From Sugiyamaella lignohabitans (taxonomy: Eukaryota; Ascomycota; Dipodascomycetes; Dipodascales; Trichomonascaceae), in assembly GCF_001640025.1 (NCBI RefSeq), contig NC_031674.1, positions 3,658,001 to 3,722,000 on the forward strand: 64,000 nucleotides of DNA. Reading direction: 5' to 3'. The position numbers and the translations under genes are program-made. This document shows, in pieces, positions 29,449 to 39,576 of this stretch (its first letter is position 1; each line of letters starts with the position of its first letter). The notes under the pieces were generated by a model. It was given only the letters and a program-made list of their open reading frames with translations, was not told the origin of the DNA and made no database searches.

Positions 29449-32301
29449 TTACGAATTTACATAATGGTTTAACCGCGTCCAAATGCCCTCTTTAGGAGGT
29501 GTTTCATTTCCATCATTTATGCCAGTAGCTACCCCTCGTCCCCCTCCTCCTCGAAGTGGCTTTACTATATTGACAACATGCGACAGCTCCTCTTGTTTCG
29601 GCCTAAAATCTGATAAGTGCTCTCGTAACAAAGCAAGATTCTTTGCGAATAATTCCCGATCTTCACTCGCCATCTGTTCCGACTTGCGAAGTGACTCTTC
29701 CAAAGCTTCAATCCGCTCATTTCGTACAACCAACAGCTTCTCATCGATTACTACCTCCTTCTTTAGCTGGGCGTTCTGTTCAATAAGCTGTCTTTGAACT
29801 CTAGTTAGCTGTTCCAAGTTCCGTTGCAGCAATGCCATTTTCTTCTGCTGCTGCTTGTTGTTGCTATTTCGAAGCGCCAAGTTATACTGGTCTCTAGCCT
29901 GATCAAGGGATATCTCAAGTTCAACAATTCTTTCACAACGGTCTTGTAGATCTGTCATTAGCGATGCCTTCATCGTTTCAAACTGTGCAATATGAGCTTG
30001 TAAAGCAGCTGTCTTCTCCGAACTCGTTTTCTGAAGCTGTATTGTGTCATTTAATTCCTCTACAGAAGACTGTAGGGCCGCCTTCTCTCTGTTCAGCACG
30101 TCTACCTTACTCATCAGTTGCTCAATAGTCTCCAACTGTGACTGTAATTTGGCCTGATAAAGGCTATCGGCATTTGTCTCTGAGTGAGTCGATAAAATGC
30201 TACTAAATCGCTCATTCTCTTGCTTCAAGAGATCAATAATGTATGTTGCAGGTGTGAATGAGACAGAAGATGTTCTCGTTGAGGATGTAGATAATGTGGA
30301 GGGTGAGGGCGATACTGGAAATGTAGCTGAGCTCTCTGGCCCTGGCAGATCTGAACTGTCCATTTGTTTTGAAAGATTGTTGAGAACCCTTATAGCGCGA
30401 ATGCGGGATTTTTCTGGTAAATCTTCTGATAGCTGTAATAGTTCCAAGAGACTAGCGTTGCTGATACTGACTTCATCAGTATACATGTCTCCCAACAGTT
30501 CGCTCATTTTCTTTCGCCTCTTGGTATCATAGTTCGGTGATGAAGGAGCACTCTTCTCATCCACTTCTGAATTCTTTATTGATAATTCTAGTGCTTCCTT
30601 CATGGCTACATCTAACCTTGTCGATAAGTCTTTATTATCGTCCTCCAAGGCACATATTTTGATTTCCAATTCTTTCTTGTCATACTTAAGATTATCAATT
30701 TCTAGTATTAGCTGACGTGATTCCTCGACTTGTTGAACGGTCTCTTTAAGTTTGCTGATTAGCTCTTCTTGCTGCTCAATAATTGCATCTTTTTCGGTTA
30801 ATTGGTCTTGAAGGGTATCGCTATTCAGGAAATTCATGCTATCATTTTCGTTTTCAAATCCAAATTCAGAGGGAGTAGGTGACATAGGTATTGTATAACT
30901 AACGTCATTGAGCGTGCTAACGTTACTCATTGTAGACCTGTGACCAGGTCTAGCAGCTACTCCTCTCCTCAAGGGAGTAACTGTTGAGCTTGAACGATAA
31001 GACATGGAAGATCCAGTTCTTGGAGATTGGGGCACAGAGTAGGGTAGCAAGTCAGTCCAATCTGATTTGGAAGGAGAAGTTCCCGACCGCCACAAAAGTA
31101 ACTCGGCTTCCAATTTCTGCTCATAACGAACACGAGACTCTAGGGTCGTCTGGGATTGTCGCAGTAATTGTCGGAGCTCTGTTGGACTAAGTTCAGCATT
31201 GATCTTGGCCTTATTCTTGATAGTCTTAGCACGTACACCAAATCGCAATGTAGACAAAGTCTCTGCATCATTATAGCTAGATGGCGAACAGTTCACTATT
31301 AGTGACGTTCTAGAATTACCTCCCAAAGATTCTTGTAATATACGGGTCAATTTGGAGTCCCTGTATGGAATATGTGATGATTTGCTATCGGTCAGAGAAT
31401 TTATGACCAGGCCCAGTGCCGACAAAGACTTATTTATCTTTTTGGCTTCTTCTAATGTCTGGCCAGACGCTCCAGTTTTGCCTACCTTCTCAGAACCTGC
31501 AAGGTCGACTAAAAACATTTGACCCGTTTTCTGAGAACCAGTGATAATATTCTTCTGCGAAACAACTATAACGAAGATTGAATGTGACCGAGAACTCTCC
31601 TGGTTCATGTTGGTTGCAGCAACAGATCTGATCCTCGATCCTTGTCTCATGACTTGATACACATCATTAGCGCAACTAACGTATTCTTCCGTTAATCCTT
31701 TGACGTACACACCTCTTGTTTTGTCCTCATGAATCGGTAAGTTGTCATTAGTGGGGTTTAACAGATCTTTTATCTTCTCCATGTATATTTCCATATAACT
31801 GACTCGTACCATATACTCAATATCAGACGAAGAGTTTTGAATAGTGTCAAATATCAGGTCCACTATTCTTGGAATGGCACCTCTGGAATTACCATCGTCT
31901 ATACTTGGACCCATCATAGTATATGACTTTCCCGACCCTGTTTGGCCGTATGCCAGTACGGTTCCATTGTACCCTTTGAATATATCCTCAACAGTCGGTC
32001 TTAAGCTATAGTCGAAAACCTGCTGCTGAGCTGAGTCCATATTAAATACCCTATCGAAAGTAAATGTACCATTGAAATCTTTGGTCTCAATCTTGCAGGT
32101 TGAGTCCGACAAGAATTGAACAATGTTGATAGCGTCCGGATCTGATTTCTCCAGTGAGTTTTCAGGCCGAAATCGGGCAATCACCTTGATATTGTTGGAG
32201 CCAGAGCTGGTACTGGGACTGGGTACACCATTAGACCCTCCAGGGTCACTTGCCATACTTGCTCGACTCAGCGTTCGCTCACATGAAGGAATCGACGACA
32301 T
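29449..32301 (-). CDS. Conventional kinesin (kinesin-1 heavy chain, fungal type)
   Basis: The 950-residue motor has an N-terminal kinesin head (about 35-370) with P-loop GQTGSGKS (119-126), switch I NQESSRSHS, switch II DLAGSE and the helix NKSLSALG. Long coiled coils follow (about 385-420, 505-590, 700-890) with a disordered Ser/Thr hinge between. Near the end IVKPLRGGGGRG (from residue 912) matches the conserved autoinhibitory IAK-type tail motif of fungal conventional kinesins such as Neurospora NKin. It would move vesicles and other cargo to microtubule plus ends. S. cerevisiae keeps only the divergent relative Smy1, so a full kinesin-1 fits an early-branching or filamentous lineage. An in-frame ATG at residue 16 could also be the start. 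Confidence 0.94.
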   Translation of the reverse strand: MSSIPSCERTLSRASMASDPGGSNGVPSPSTSSGSNNIKVIARFRPENSLEKSDPDAINIVQFLSDSTCKIETKDFNGTFTFDRVFNMDSAQQQVFDYSLRPTVEDIFKGYNGTVLAYGQTGSGKSYTMMGPSIDDGNSRGAIPRIVDLIFDTIQNSSSDIEYMVRVSYMEIYMEKIKDLLNPTNDNLPIHEDKTRGVYVKGLTEEYVSCANDVYQVMRQGSRIRSVAATNMNQESSRSHSIFVIVVSQKNIITGSQKTGQMFLVDLAGSEKVGKTGASGQTLEEAKKINKSLSALGLVINSLTDSKSSHIPYRDSKLTRILQESLGGNSRTSLIVNCSPSSYNDAETLSTLRFGVRAKTIKNKAKINAELSPTELRQLLRQSQTTLESRVRYEQKLEAELLLWRSGTSPSKSDWTDLLPYSVPQSPRTGSSMSYRSSSTVTPLRRGVAARPGHRSTMSNVSTLNDVSYTIPMSPTPSEFGFENENDSMNFLNSDTLQDQLTEKDAIIEQQEELISKLKETVQQVEESRQLILEIDNLKYDKKELEIKICALEDDNKDLSTRLDVAMKEALELSIKNSEVDEKSAPSSPNYDTKRRKKMSELLGDMYTDEVSISNASLLELLQLSEDLPEKSRIRAIRVLNNLSKQMDSSDLPGPESSATFPVSPSPSTLSTSSTRTSSVSFTPATYIIDLLKQENERFSSILSTHSETNADSLYQAKLQSQLETIEQLMSKVDVLNREKAALQSSVEELNDTIQLQKTSSEKTAALQAHIAQFETMKASLMTDLQDRCERIVELEISLDQARDQYNLALRNSNNKQQQKKMALLQRNLEQLTRVQRQLIEQNAQLKKEVVIDEKLLVVRNERIEALEESLRKSEQMASEDRELFAKNLALLREHLSDFRPKQEELSHVVNIVKPLRGGGGRGVATGINDGNETPPKEGIWTRLNHYVNS

Positions 32302-33545
32302 CGGTAATTAAGTACTGTGAGGATAAAATTCGCGAGTTTTTTCGAGCACTTTCCATCAAAGAAAAATTAGGTTGTAAAACAAGACACAGTGTCTGAATCT
32401 GAAATGAGACCCAGTGGACGGAGTATGCGAACTGCTTAAATATAGGATAATAGAAGAATGCCAATAATTCACTCGTCACAAACTGTGCCTCAATGCTTAC
32501 AATATGGATTCAACTCGTCTAGTAAAGTACAATACTTAGTAGAACCCCTGGAAATTATGTTAGAAAATTAAGTTTGACGTTGTTTACAAACGCGTTCGTC
32601 AACTAGAGCCCGAGCACATACCACCAACTTTGAATTGATCCCCAATCGTAGTTTTAAAGAAAGACGGGTATATTTCAAGTCTTTTACAGTGTCTTCAGAA
32701 ACTGTCCATCATAGATTCCTAGCGGGTCAAGTCTTGAGAATATAATGTAGAGATCAGGACTAATTTTACAGCATGTTTACCACACAGGCCAATTTAGATG
32801 TCTCGCATGTTACAGGGATAATATTATATTCTTTTAGTGGGTAATGTACGACTCATTCGGGTTGACTCGCGTTTAACTTAGCTGGTGACACTGCAAGCGG
32901 GCTTGTGCGTTTCCGCTGCAAGCTGAAGCAGCCATGGCCACAAAATTAAACTCCTAGCTGGATATCTTTCTGGCCTTGTCTTTAAATGCTCAAGGATGCG
33001 GTAAGGAACATAGTGCGAACGGCTAATCAAGCAATCAGTTGTCCTGAAAAAAGAGAATATAAAAATGGAATACAATGAGACGGTCATTAGCCCCCATCTT
33101 TAGCAAGTTCCACTGGTTAAACTAAAACTACAGTAAGCTTCCAGCTAGAAATTTACGTTGTTAAGCGCAACAATTGATCAATGACAGTCGTACCAGGCCA
33201 TAAGTCGAATTGCAGTCCTATACACAAATCATCAGCTATCAACTGAATCCAATCTATGTCTATCAATATATTATAGAAGTCGAGTATCCATCTCGGGGTA
33301 ATATTGCAGTCCATTTGTTCGATGGTAGCGAGCTGCGAGCTGCATGATAACAGTGATCTGCAAGTCCCTGCAGTTTCTACAAAGAATTGCCCGAAAATCT
33401 TCTAGTTACGCTTTCATTTTCACAAATTAAGAAACCCAAGAAGCAAGCTACTGCTAAGTTTAAGTTCATATTCAAACTGAAAAATCTATCTTTTAAAACA
33501 GCTACATAATATGCGGTAATCTGTGTCTCCAGTTCCCACTAGGTC
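32302..33545. other. Gene-free stretch between kinesin start and the 174-residue membrane protein gene
   Basis: 1.24 kb with no coding or RNA feature that I can support. The left part is the kinesin promoter. Confidence 0.5.
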
Positions 33546-34170
33546 TTATGCACCTTTTAATTTGTATTGAGCGTTGCGTAAGTCTTGGATGCCTATCTCT
33601 GTTTGAATAGTCCAGTATCTGTACAGGATGGGAGTGACGGCCGATATGAGCGGTAAAGTCCAGATAAAATCGAATCCTCGCCATGGTCGATGTTTCAGAT
33701 ATCCTTGTGCAACTATGATAATGGACAATCCTAAAGTGGCACTGGGAAGATACCTCGTAAGAGGAGTAGCTGGACTTCTAGACACCGGTAAATAGTAGAT
33801 ACAATATGCTGACAAAATAATAGAAATCAGGGATAACAGTGAAAGCAGAGGATTGTATTTACAGTAAGGAAGAAATATAAATATTGGCGTTGGAAATAGG
33901 ATCATCGTAGTAAAGGCAACCTTTTCTGTTAGTAACTTCTCCAAAATCTAACTTATTCTTACTCACCCTAAATGTTTCCTGCTGTTGAAGGGCTTTCAAT
34001 TCAAATGATCCAATGAGTCTCTCCTGTTCTATTTGAAAGTTAGTCGCCAACATCAGCCTGTTGTTTTCAATTTATTACTCACCTTGTTCATCAATTGGCT
34101 GCTCTGGAATAGTAATTTCATCACCATCCATATCCAGTAATTTTTTGGTTGCCTTTCTCAACCTCGACAT
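33546..34170 (-). CDS. Small multi-pass membrane protein of unknown function (three exons)
   Basis: Exons 34083-34170, 33967-34028 and 33546-33920 join in frame to 174 residues beginning MSRLRKATKKLLDMDGDE. The introns are very short: 54 bases (GTGAGT; CTAAC ten bases before AG) and 46 bases (GTGAGT; TACTAAC seven bases before AG). The first 50 residues are charged and include QERLIGSFELKALQQQETF, a probable helix. The rest has about four hydrophobic segments between residues 51 and 155, with LKHRPWRGFDFIWTLPLI as the most conserved-looking part, and a short polar C-terminus. I do not recognise the family. The splice signals and long open third exon make a real gene likely. Confidence 0.75.
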
Positions 34171-34378
34171 GTTTTATACCTCTCTCGACAGAAGATTGTA
34201 GGTAGTAGGATGCAACTACGAAAACAATCTTTTGAAGTAGCATTCTTATCAGAAGTATTCTTTTATCGGGGAAGGGTCACGAAGCTTTAGAGTGCTGCCC
34301 AAAAGCCCCGCTTATAGACTTATTTCGAGCCCATACACCATACTATTAACTAACAATATATTAAAATGCGTCCAATTA

Positions 34379-35545
34379 TTAGACGGCCGGCAAGACATAC
34401 AAGACAAATGGCTTATAATCAGCCTCTACTAATGCTCCATATTCATGTAGATCAGAATCTCCCTTCAATCGTCCTCTGGTGTCCTTCTCAAAAGCATTAC
34501 CTCCTAAGTATCCAAACTTCTCAATCAAGATCTTCTCAATCTTCTCTAGACGGCCAGAGGGTACAACAAAAATACTAGTCAGGAAATTAGGGGGGAGGCC
34601 ATATCTCAGTACACTTTCAACAAACACCCTCAATGCTTTAATATGAGCCCATCCTTTAACAATATCAGCATAAGCAGCCTTAGAAAGACGTACAACTTCA
34701 CCCCACAATTTACGTTCCGTCTCAGAAGCAACAGCTTGTTCCTTTCGCAAATCAGCAACTAAAGTGTCGGAATATTTGAATTCACGAGGAGACCATTTGT
34801 GATCACGAAGCTTTGCTACAAATTGACTGACGTATTTCTGGAATAAAGTAACATTGTAAAGCACATATTCAGAATCTTCAGCTATAACTCCAGCACTACG
34901 GGGAACAACCATGGGAACCAAAGTTTCATAAGATGCAAGAAATTCTTTGGTGGATGCCTTTGGAACAGCTACTAAAACTGTACGTAAATACTCACTTTCA
35001 AGAACAAAGTGTTCTCTCTTTACAACGTCATGAAGAGAGCGAACTGACAAGTTACCAGTTTGTTTGCGGTCAACTGCAGAAAGGTTGGACTTGGCTGTTG
35101 AATATGAATTGTAACTGGTTCTAACATCGTTGTCCAGGCTGAATACTTCCTTAGTAATTAGATCTACTAGCTCACCAATTGACTTATCAACTCTATATTT
35201 ACTCGAATTCCATTGGAAGTGCTTCAGGTAGTCAGCCGATGTGTATCTGTTGTCAATCACTTTGGCTGCTTTAATTTGATTTTCCGAATCATAAAGAGAA
35301 TTGATAATATCGGCAGCTTTACTAGCAATGGACTCTAACTGGCCATCATATTTTGCCAATTCCTCAGATTGCTGGACTAGGTTATCCAATGTCCCAATTT
35401 TAAAAGAAGGGATGTCGAAATGAGCGAACTCTTGGTGGGGAATCGTAAGATTTTCTGCCAGCCATTTATCCAATTGAGTCTGGGGATCTCCTCCACTAGG
35501 CGCTGCGCTGCTTGGTAGCGACACCAACAAAAGTTGCTCGGACAT
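34379..35545 (-). CDS. VMA5: VMA5, V-ATPase V1 subunit C
   Basis: The 388-residue protein aligns end to end with yeast Vma5 (392). Shared blocks include FKIGTLDNLVQQSEEL, KTGNLSVRSLHD, FVLESEYLRTVLVAVPK, WAHIKALRVFVESVLRYGLPP and FGYLGGNAF. Subunit C bridges the peripheral stalks and the V0 subunit a and is released during reversible disassembly of the pump. I start at the ATG 35543-35545 (MSEQLLLVSLP) rather than two codons upstream at a TTG. Another V-ATPase gene, VMA9, lies 15 kb away. Confidence 0.97.
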   Translation of the reverse strand: MSEQLLLVSLPSSAAPSGGDPQTQLDKWLAENLTIPHQEFAHFDIPSFKIGTLDNLVQQSEELAKYDGQLESIASKAADIINSLYDSENQIKAAKVIDNRYTSADYLKHFQWNSSKYRVDKSIGELVDLITKEVFSLDNDVRTSYNSYSTAKSNLSAVDRKQTGNLSVRSLHDVVKREHFVLESEYLRTVLVAVPKASTKEFLASYETLVPMVVPRSAGVIAEDSEYVLYNVTLFQKYVSQFVAKLRDHKWSPREFKYSDTLVADLRKEQAVASETERKLWGEVVRLSKAAYADIVKGWAHIKALRVFVESVLRYGLPPNFLTSIFVVPSGRLEKIEKILIEKFGYLGGNAFEKDTRGRLKGDSDLHEYGALVEADYKPFVLYVLPAV

Positions 35546-35954
35546 CTTCAACCACTTGGCTGTTGGTTTCTCGACGTGCTTTGTGGTGAGCGTTCGTAGT
35601 TAAGGAGCACGAGCGAGATAATAGGCGGTTGTCGCTTGGGCATCATCAATAGGTAGGGTAACTTTATCCAATAGTCACGTGCCTGAGTGTGGTTTGGTGC
35701 CGAAGTTTTCTTTTATTGATTGGTCTTACTACAAATCGTGGATAAGGTTATGAATCAGAATGGTGAAATGTTGAATAGTATTCCAGAAGATTCAGATCAC
35801 ATAATGGGTCAGCGGGTATACCAGTAACATATTTGCCAGTAGGAAGGGTGGTGCATGTGCTGTCGTGAACCCTGCATGAGATGAAGTTCCCCTGAAAACA
35901 ATGACGATCAAAACAATATCAACTACCTTATTCGCCCCGAAACTGTAAAATGAA

Positions 35955-37525
35955 TTCCAAATATGCCTCGTGTATTCCGAGTGGATTGAAGCTTTAGAGG
36001 GACCTGAAAATGTCCGGGGATTTGTTGCTGGAAGGAACTTTAAACCTGGTGAGTGAGATAACATCAAACTTCGGTAAAGATACCGTTGTTTACATTATCG
36101 GCTCCATTATTTGGTTCTACCTGTCCTGCCTGTCATGAGGTATCTAGTGGTGGTATGGTCACCGTATGTTGTCCCTCTTGCAGTCAGAAGGTTTATAAAT
36201 TTTGTTTTGTATATCATACAGTGTCTGGCCAATGTCGAGCGTTGAAAAATACACTGGTATTGCGGAGAATTACAACATTTTCCTAGCTGTATCCCAGATG
36301 GCTGAAAGAGCATCTAGTGATGTTGGTTATGCCTCTATGCTCAAATTACCTTGTTTCTCATGTTGATAAATTCCGAAATTCTTGGGATGGCCGGTATGAG
36401 CAGTTTGAGGATATAGACATAAATGTTCTACAATCATCCCCGGCTCTCAATCTAAGTGTAGCCGAAGTCACTAGAATATCTTGTGTATTTGCGGTCAATT
36501 CTTTTACTATACTAGATGGTTATCTCAAGTGGCATAGCTTTCGACTTCTTAGTCAGTATGATTAACCATTCTTGTAAACCGAATAGCTACGTACTTAAGC
36601 GAGAATCACAGGAAACCAGCAATTTAAGTTTTGTGCTCGTGGCACTTAGGGACATCACAAGCGAAGATCAAATTAAAATGGCTTACACTAATATATTTAA
36701 AACTTCAGAAAAAAAGCGCATACGTTGAAGTTCTATTTTCTTCTTCTCATGTGTATGTCCGTTATGTACTGGCAATCAGTTATCATTAGCTGATTCTTTC
36801 CAAATGTCCCAAATGCTATATTCTTATTGAAGGCGCAAAATTTATGTGGTTACATGGTTGATATTGTAAAGTACGCTCGTCTCACAATTCCGCTCAGTTT
36901 CATCTTAAAACTTTAGACGGAGGAAAGTGTTCTCAGCAACATCATCAAAGAGATCTCTCTAAAATCTCCTTTGTCTTCGATTTCTTCTCTCTTCAGGAGA
37001 TTTCCCTTGGACTAGGCAAGCAATTCCTTCACTTCTGGATGTTATAGAATAGCAACATTCCCTCAACGATGATAGCTTGCATAGCTTTACTTGACTTTGC
37101 TGTTTCAGTAAACATAAATATGCTTGTTCATGCTGCTCACATGAATTCTTGCCTTCGTCTTCCATTTTTTATTATAAGTTTGGTGAGCTTCGTTAGGAAC
37201 TCTGTTAACTTTTTAAATAGGAAACTGAATCCAATGGATTTGAACTGTAGAGCGTTGTTCAGTGCAGCTTCGTTGATATACAATTACCTATTCAATAAAG
37301 CTAGAGAAAATTCACTGCTTGAAGTTTCAGAATGATATCAACTGTATTAGGCTACCAAGCTTGGCAAACTCAATTGACGAGTTAGATGCTTTCCATTTCT
37401 TAGGGCGAGCATTTTATGAAGAATTATTTAGCAAACCCCCTGCGAAATCGTGTAACGGAGTAGCGGCAGAAACTTTTACCACAGCATTTTATATGAAAAT
37501 TGTGGCTGGGTGTGATCGAATTTAA
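35955..37525 (+). pseudogene. Broken SET-domain (SMYD/SET6-type) methyltransferase gene
   Basis: Pieces of one protein appear in order but in different frames. They are an N-terminal SET strand (VRGFVAGRNFKPG, near 36010-36050), a zinc-finger-like insert (TCPACHEVSSGG and CCPSCS, 36120-36190), a helix LSVAEVTRISCVFAVNSF (36450-36510), the core INHSCKPNSYV (36555-36590) with LRDITSEDQIKMAY, a post-SET CVCPLC (about 36750) and helical remnants to 37525. At least three frameshifts and stops separate them, and no start codon is visible. Family knowledge: SMYD-type enzymes methylate lysines in histones and other proteins. The similarity is still clear, so decay is probably moderate in age. Sequencing error is a less likely explanation given several breaks. 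Confidence 0.7.
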
Positions 37526-37939
37526 AGTTTATAAAATCTAATCAGTCTTACTAAAAACTTCGAACAGAATTTATATTTGAATTGGATGCAGGTGGTCATA
37601 TCAACTAATAGCAGTAAATATTTTAGCACTCTGTACTATAATGTATTTAGTTCATGTTTAGAAGAATTTCAAATTTCCAAATTTGCTAGGACTATTCTTA
37701 TTTCCATTAGCTTTGCAGTGGGTACTTGATCCTATAGTATCAAAGGCTACAATAATAATATATCATTCTTGAAGTAAGTAATAACCTAGTGATTCCAAAT
37801 CCAACACTAAACATAACTGATACAGTTCAAAAAATTCTCAGTCTCATATATCTAGTAGGGTTGCTCTGTTATGTACTCCAATTTAGGGCTATTCCGGATG
37901 AGAGTACATGACAATAAATTATCTTCCAAGTCATATATC
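37526..37939. other. AT-rich spacer before the LINE cluster
   Basis: No feature visible. Confidence 0.5.
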
Positions 37940-38070
37940 AATCAATAAATCTTGTTCGAAATCACAAACTATACATAATTAAATAAAAAATAATGTCAAA
38001 TCTCATCATTTATGTACCACCAGGACGAGCACTCTATATTTACCTGACTGGAGACTGTTTACTTTGGCTC
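37940..38070 (-). repeat. LINE family A 3' end, diverged copy 2
   Basis: Aligns with copies at 889 and 38106 (AATAAATCTTGTTCGAAAT, CATCATTTATGTACC, GACTGTTTACTTTGGC) with many substitutions. It abuts copy 3. Confidence 0.6.
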
Positions 38071-38105
38071 TGTTAGATTTCAGCATATTGGAAGTCCGTT
38101 GCTGG

Positions 38106-38361
38106 TGAATGAGTGAGTAAATAAATCTTGTTTGAAGTCCTATACTATACATAATTAATACAATTCAAATAATTTCAAATCCCATCATTTACACGTTACC
38201 AGGAGGATTGCTCGCATTTTGACCTGTTTACAGGCTGTTTACTTTGGCTACTTCGAGTTGGATATATTTGACGCCACTGGATTCCCCATTAAAATATCGA
38301 AATGACTTACGATATTTTAATGAGTACATGGGAAAACGGTTCAAGCTACCAGATACTGGGG
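38106..38361 (-). repeat. LINE family A 3' end, copy 3
   Basis: Closely matches the 47388-47781 copy from the GAATGAGTGAGTAAATAAAT tail through TTTGACGCCACTGGATTCCC to GAGTACATGGGAAAACGG. Confidence 0.75.
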
Positions 38362-38365
38362 ACAA

Positions 38366-38640
38366 AAAATAGATCTTTATTAAAGTACTATACAATTCTA
38401 TTACAAATCTCCAGGAGGACTGTTCACATATTGGCCTGTGATTCAGGCTGATTAATGTCTTGTTGATTTGGTTTCGCATTTTGACGTCACTTGGATTCCC
38501 CATTGGAACTGTTATATCCCAACGAGCAACGGGAAAACCTTTCGGTAATTGGATTACTATTTTTCATCTGTGCGCCTACTGGGAAAAAACTATTGCTAGC
38601 AAGCTCTACTCTGAGAGAACCATTTCCAGTCCCCTTGGGA
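38366..38640 (-). repeat. LINE family A 3' end, strongly diverged copy 4
   Basis: It keeps the order of landmarks (CCAGGAGGACTGTTC, CAGGCTG, ACTTGGATTCCCCATT, CGGGAAAACC, CTACTGGGAAAAAAC) but at much lower identity than copy 3, so it is an older insertion or a different subfamily. Confidence 0.55.
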
Positions 38641-38877
38641 ACTGGGGATTGGACCCAGTTGACCCGTGGGTCCTTAGGGTAGGTTTGCTGGCAACGTCCA
38701 TGTCTAAACCCACCGACATAGTAGGGCGCAACTCAGGGTGGTACGAAGGTATTTGCTTGACCAGGTCTTGTCTGTGGCGGTGTCCGACCCCCCTTCGTGG
38801 CTGACATTATGAAATAATGCCGGAAGCCGGGTTCTAACTCACAACTTAGGGCCCACTAAGCCGGGTGCCCTGGGGGA
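38641..38877. other. GC-rich segment of unknown origin
   Basis: This is much richer in G+C than the flanking AT-rich DNA, with GGGAACTGGGGATTGGACCC and GGTGCCCTGGGGGAC. No long open frame fits a known protein. It may be an internal piece of a retroelement or a foreign fragment. Confidence 0.4.
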
Positions 38878-38926
38878 CTAAGGGAGGTATAATAATAATT
38901 AATCAATATTAAAGCTAAGGGAGGTA
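38878..38926 (-). mobile_element. 25-bp LINE family B stub flanked by 12-bp target-site duplication
   Basis: CTAAGGGAGGTA occurs at 38878-38889 and 38915-38926. Between them is a 25-base insert (38890-38914) of ATA units then ATCAATATTAAAG. The same junction, (AAT)n followed by ATCAATATTAAAG, forms the 3' end of the element at 48557. This is an extreme 5' truncation. Confidence 0.85.
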
Positions 38927-39057
38927 CTGGGAAGACGGTGTTGGTCAAGTTTATGACAGTTCAGGCCAACTGGATCAATAGAAACTATGCTTTGATATTT
39001 TTATACCCGATATGATTTATTTTAGTAGCCTTTTTACAGCTATTACAATTAGTCGTC

Positions 39058-39078
39058 AAAAAAAAAAAAAAAAAAAAC
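39058..39078. repeat. Poly(dA:dT) run of 21 A
   Basis: Uninterrupted A run about 70 bases upstream of a tRNA-Leu gene. Confidence 0.9.
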
Positions 39079-39150
39079 TAATGTTTATATTTTGTCAATT
39101 TCCTCCGGCATGGGTCACGTGTAACATATTTCCTAAATTTTGCCGTAATA

Positions 39151-39232
39151 GGCACTCTGGCCGAGCGGTCTAAGGCGTCAGGTTAAGGTCCTGATCTCTT
39201 CGGAGGCGAGGGTTCGAATCCCTCGGGTGTCA
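39151..39232 (+). tRNA. tRNA-Leu (AAG), copy 1
   Basis: This is an 82-base type II tRNA with a long variable arm (CTCTTCGGAGG) and no intron. The acceptor stem pairs GGCACTC with GGGTGTC and the discriminator is A. The D arm is GGCCGAGCGGTCTAAGGC. The anticodon stem TCAGG/CCTGA encloses the loop TTAAGGT, anticodon AAG, with a normal T33. It is followed by a T run. Confidence 0.96.
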
Positions 39233-39576
39233 TATTTTTTACTTTCTGTGAATTTTACCATTATCGTTTTTTGTTCCCCATGTGATGTTAGCATTCCTAG
39301 AATTGCATCTCCTATCTTTACTGTCAAATGTTATATAACCGGATATAGCCAAGATAATAAAATTTATTAGTATTAATGTGACTCTCTCTGTTCACAGCGT
39401 ATTAAAATAATTAAGGCGGAGTGGGAAATATAATCGCTATGTTCATTCGCTTATATATGGCTCGTGTACCGCTGAAATGATAACATTTGCGACATGTGTC
39501 AACAAATGTTTACTAATATTAGTATCAATCATTATTATGCAAGTTTATCTTTTTTTCTCTGGAAGATGCCCATCGT
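39233..39576. other. Spacer between tRNA-Leu and the MFS transporter end
   Basis: Downstream region of the transporter gene; no further feature seen. Confidence 0.5.
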
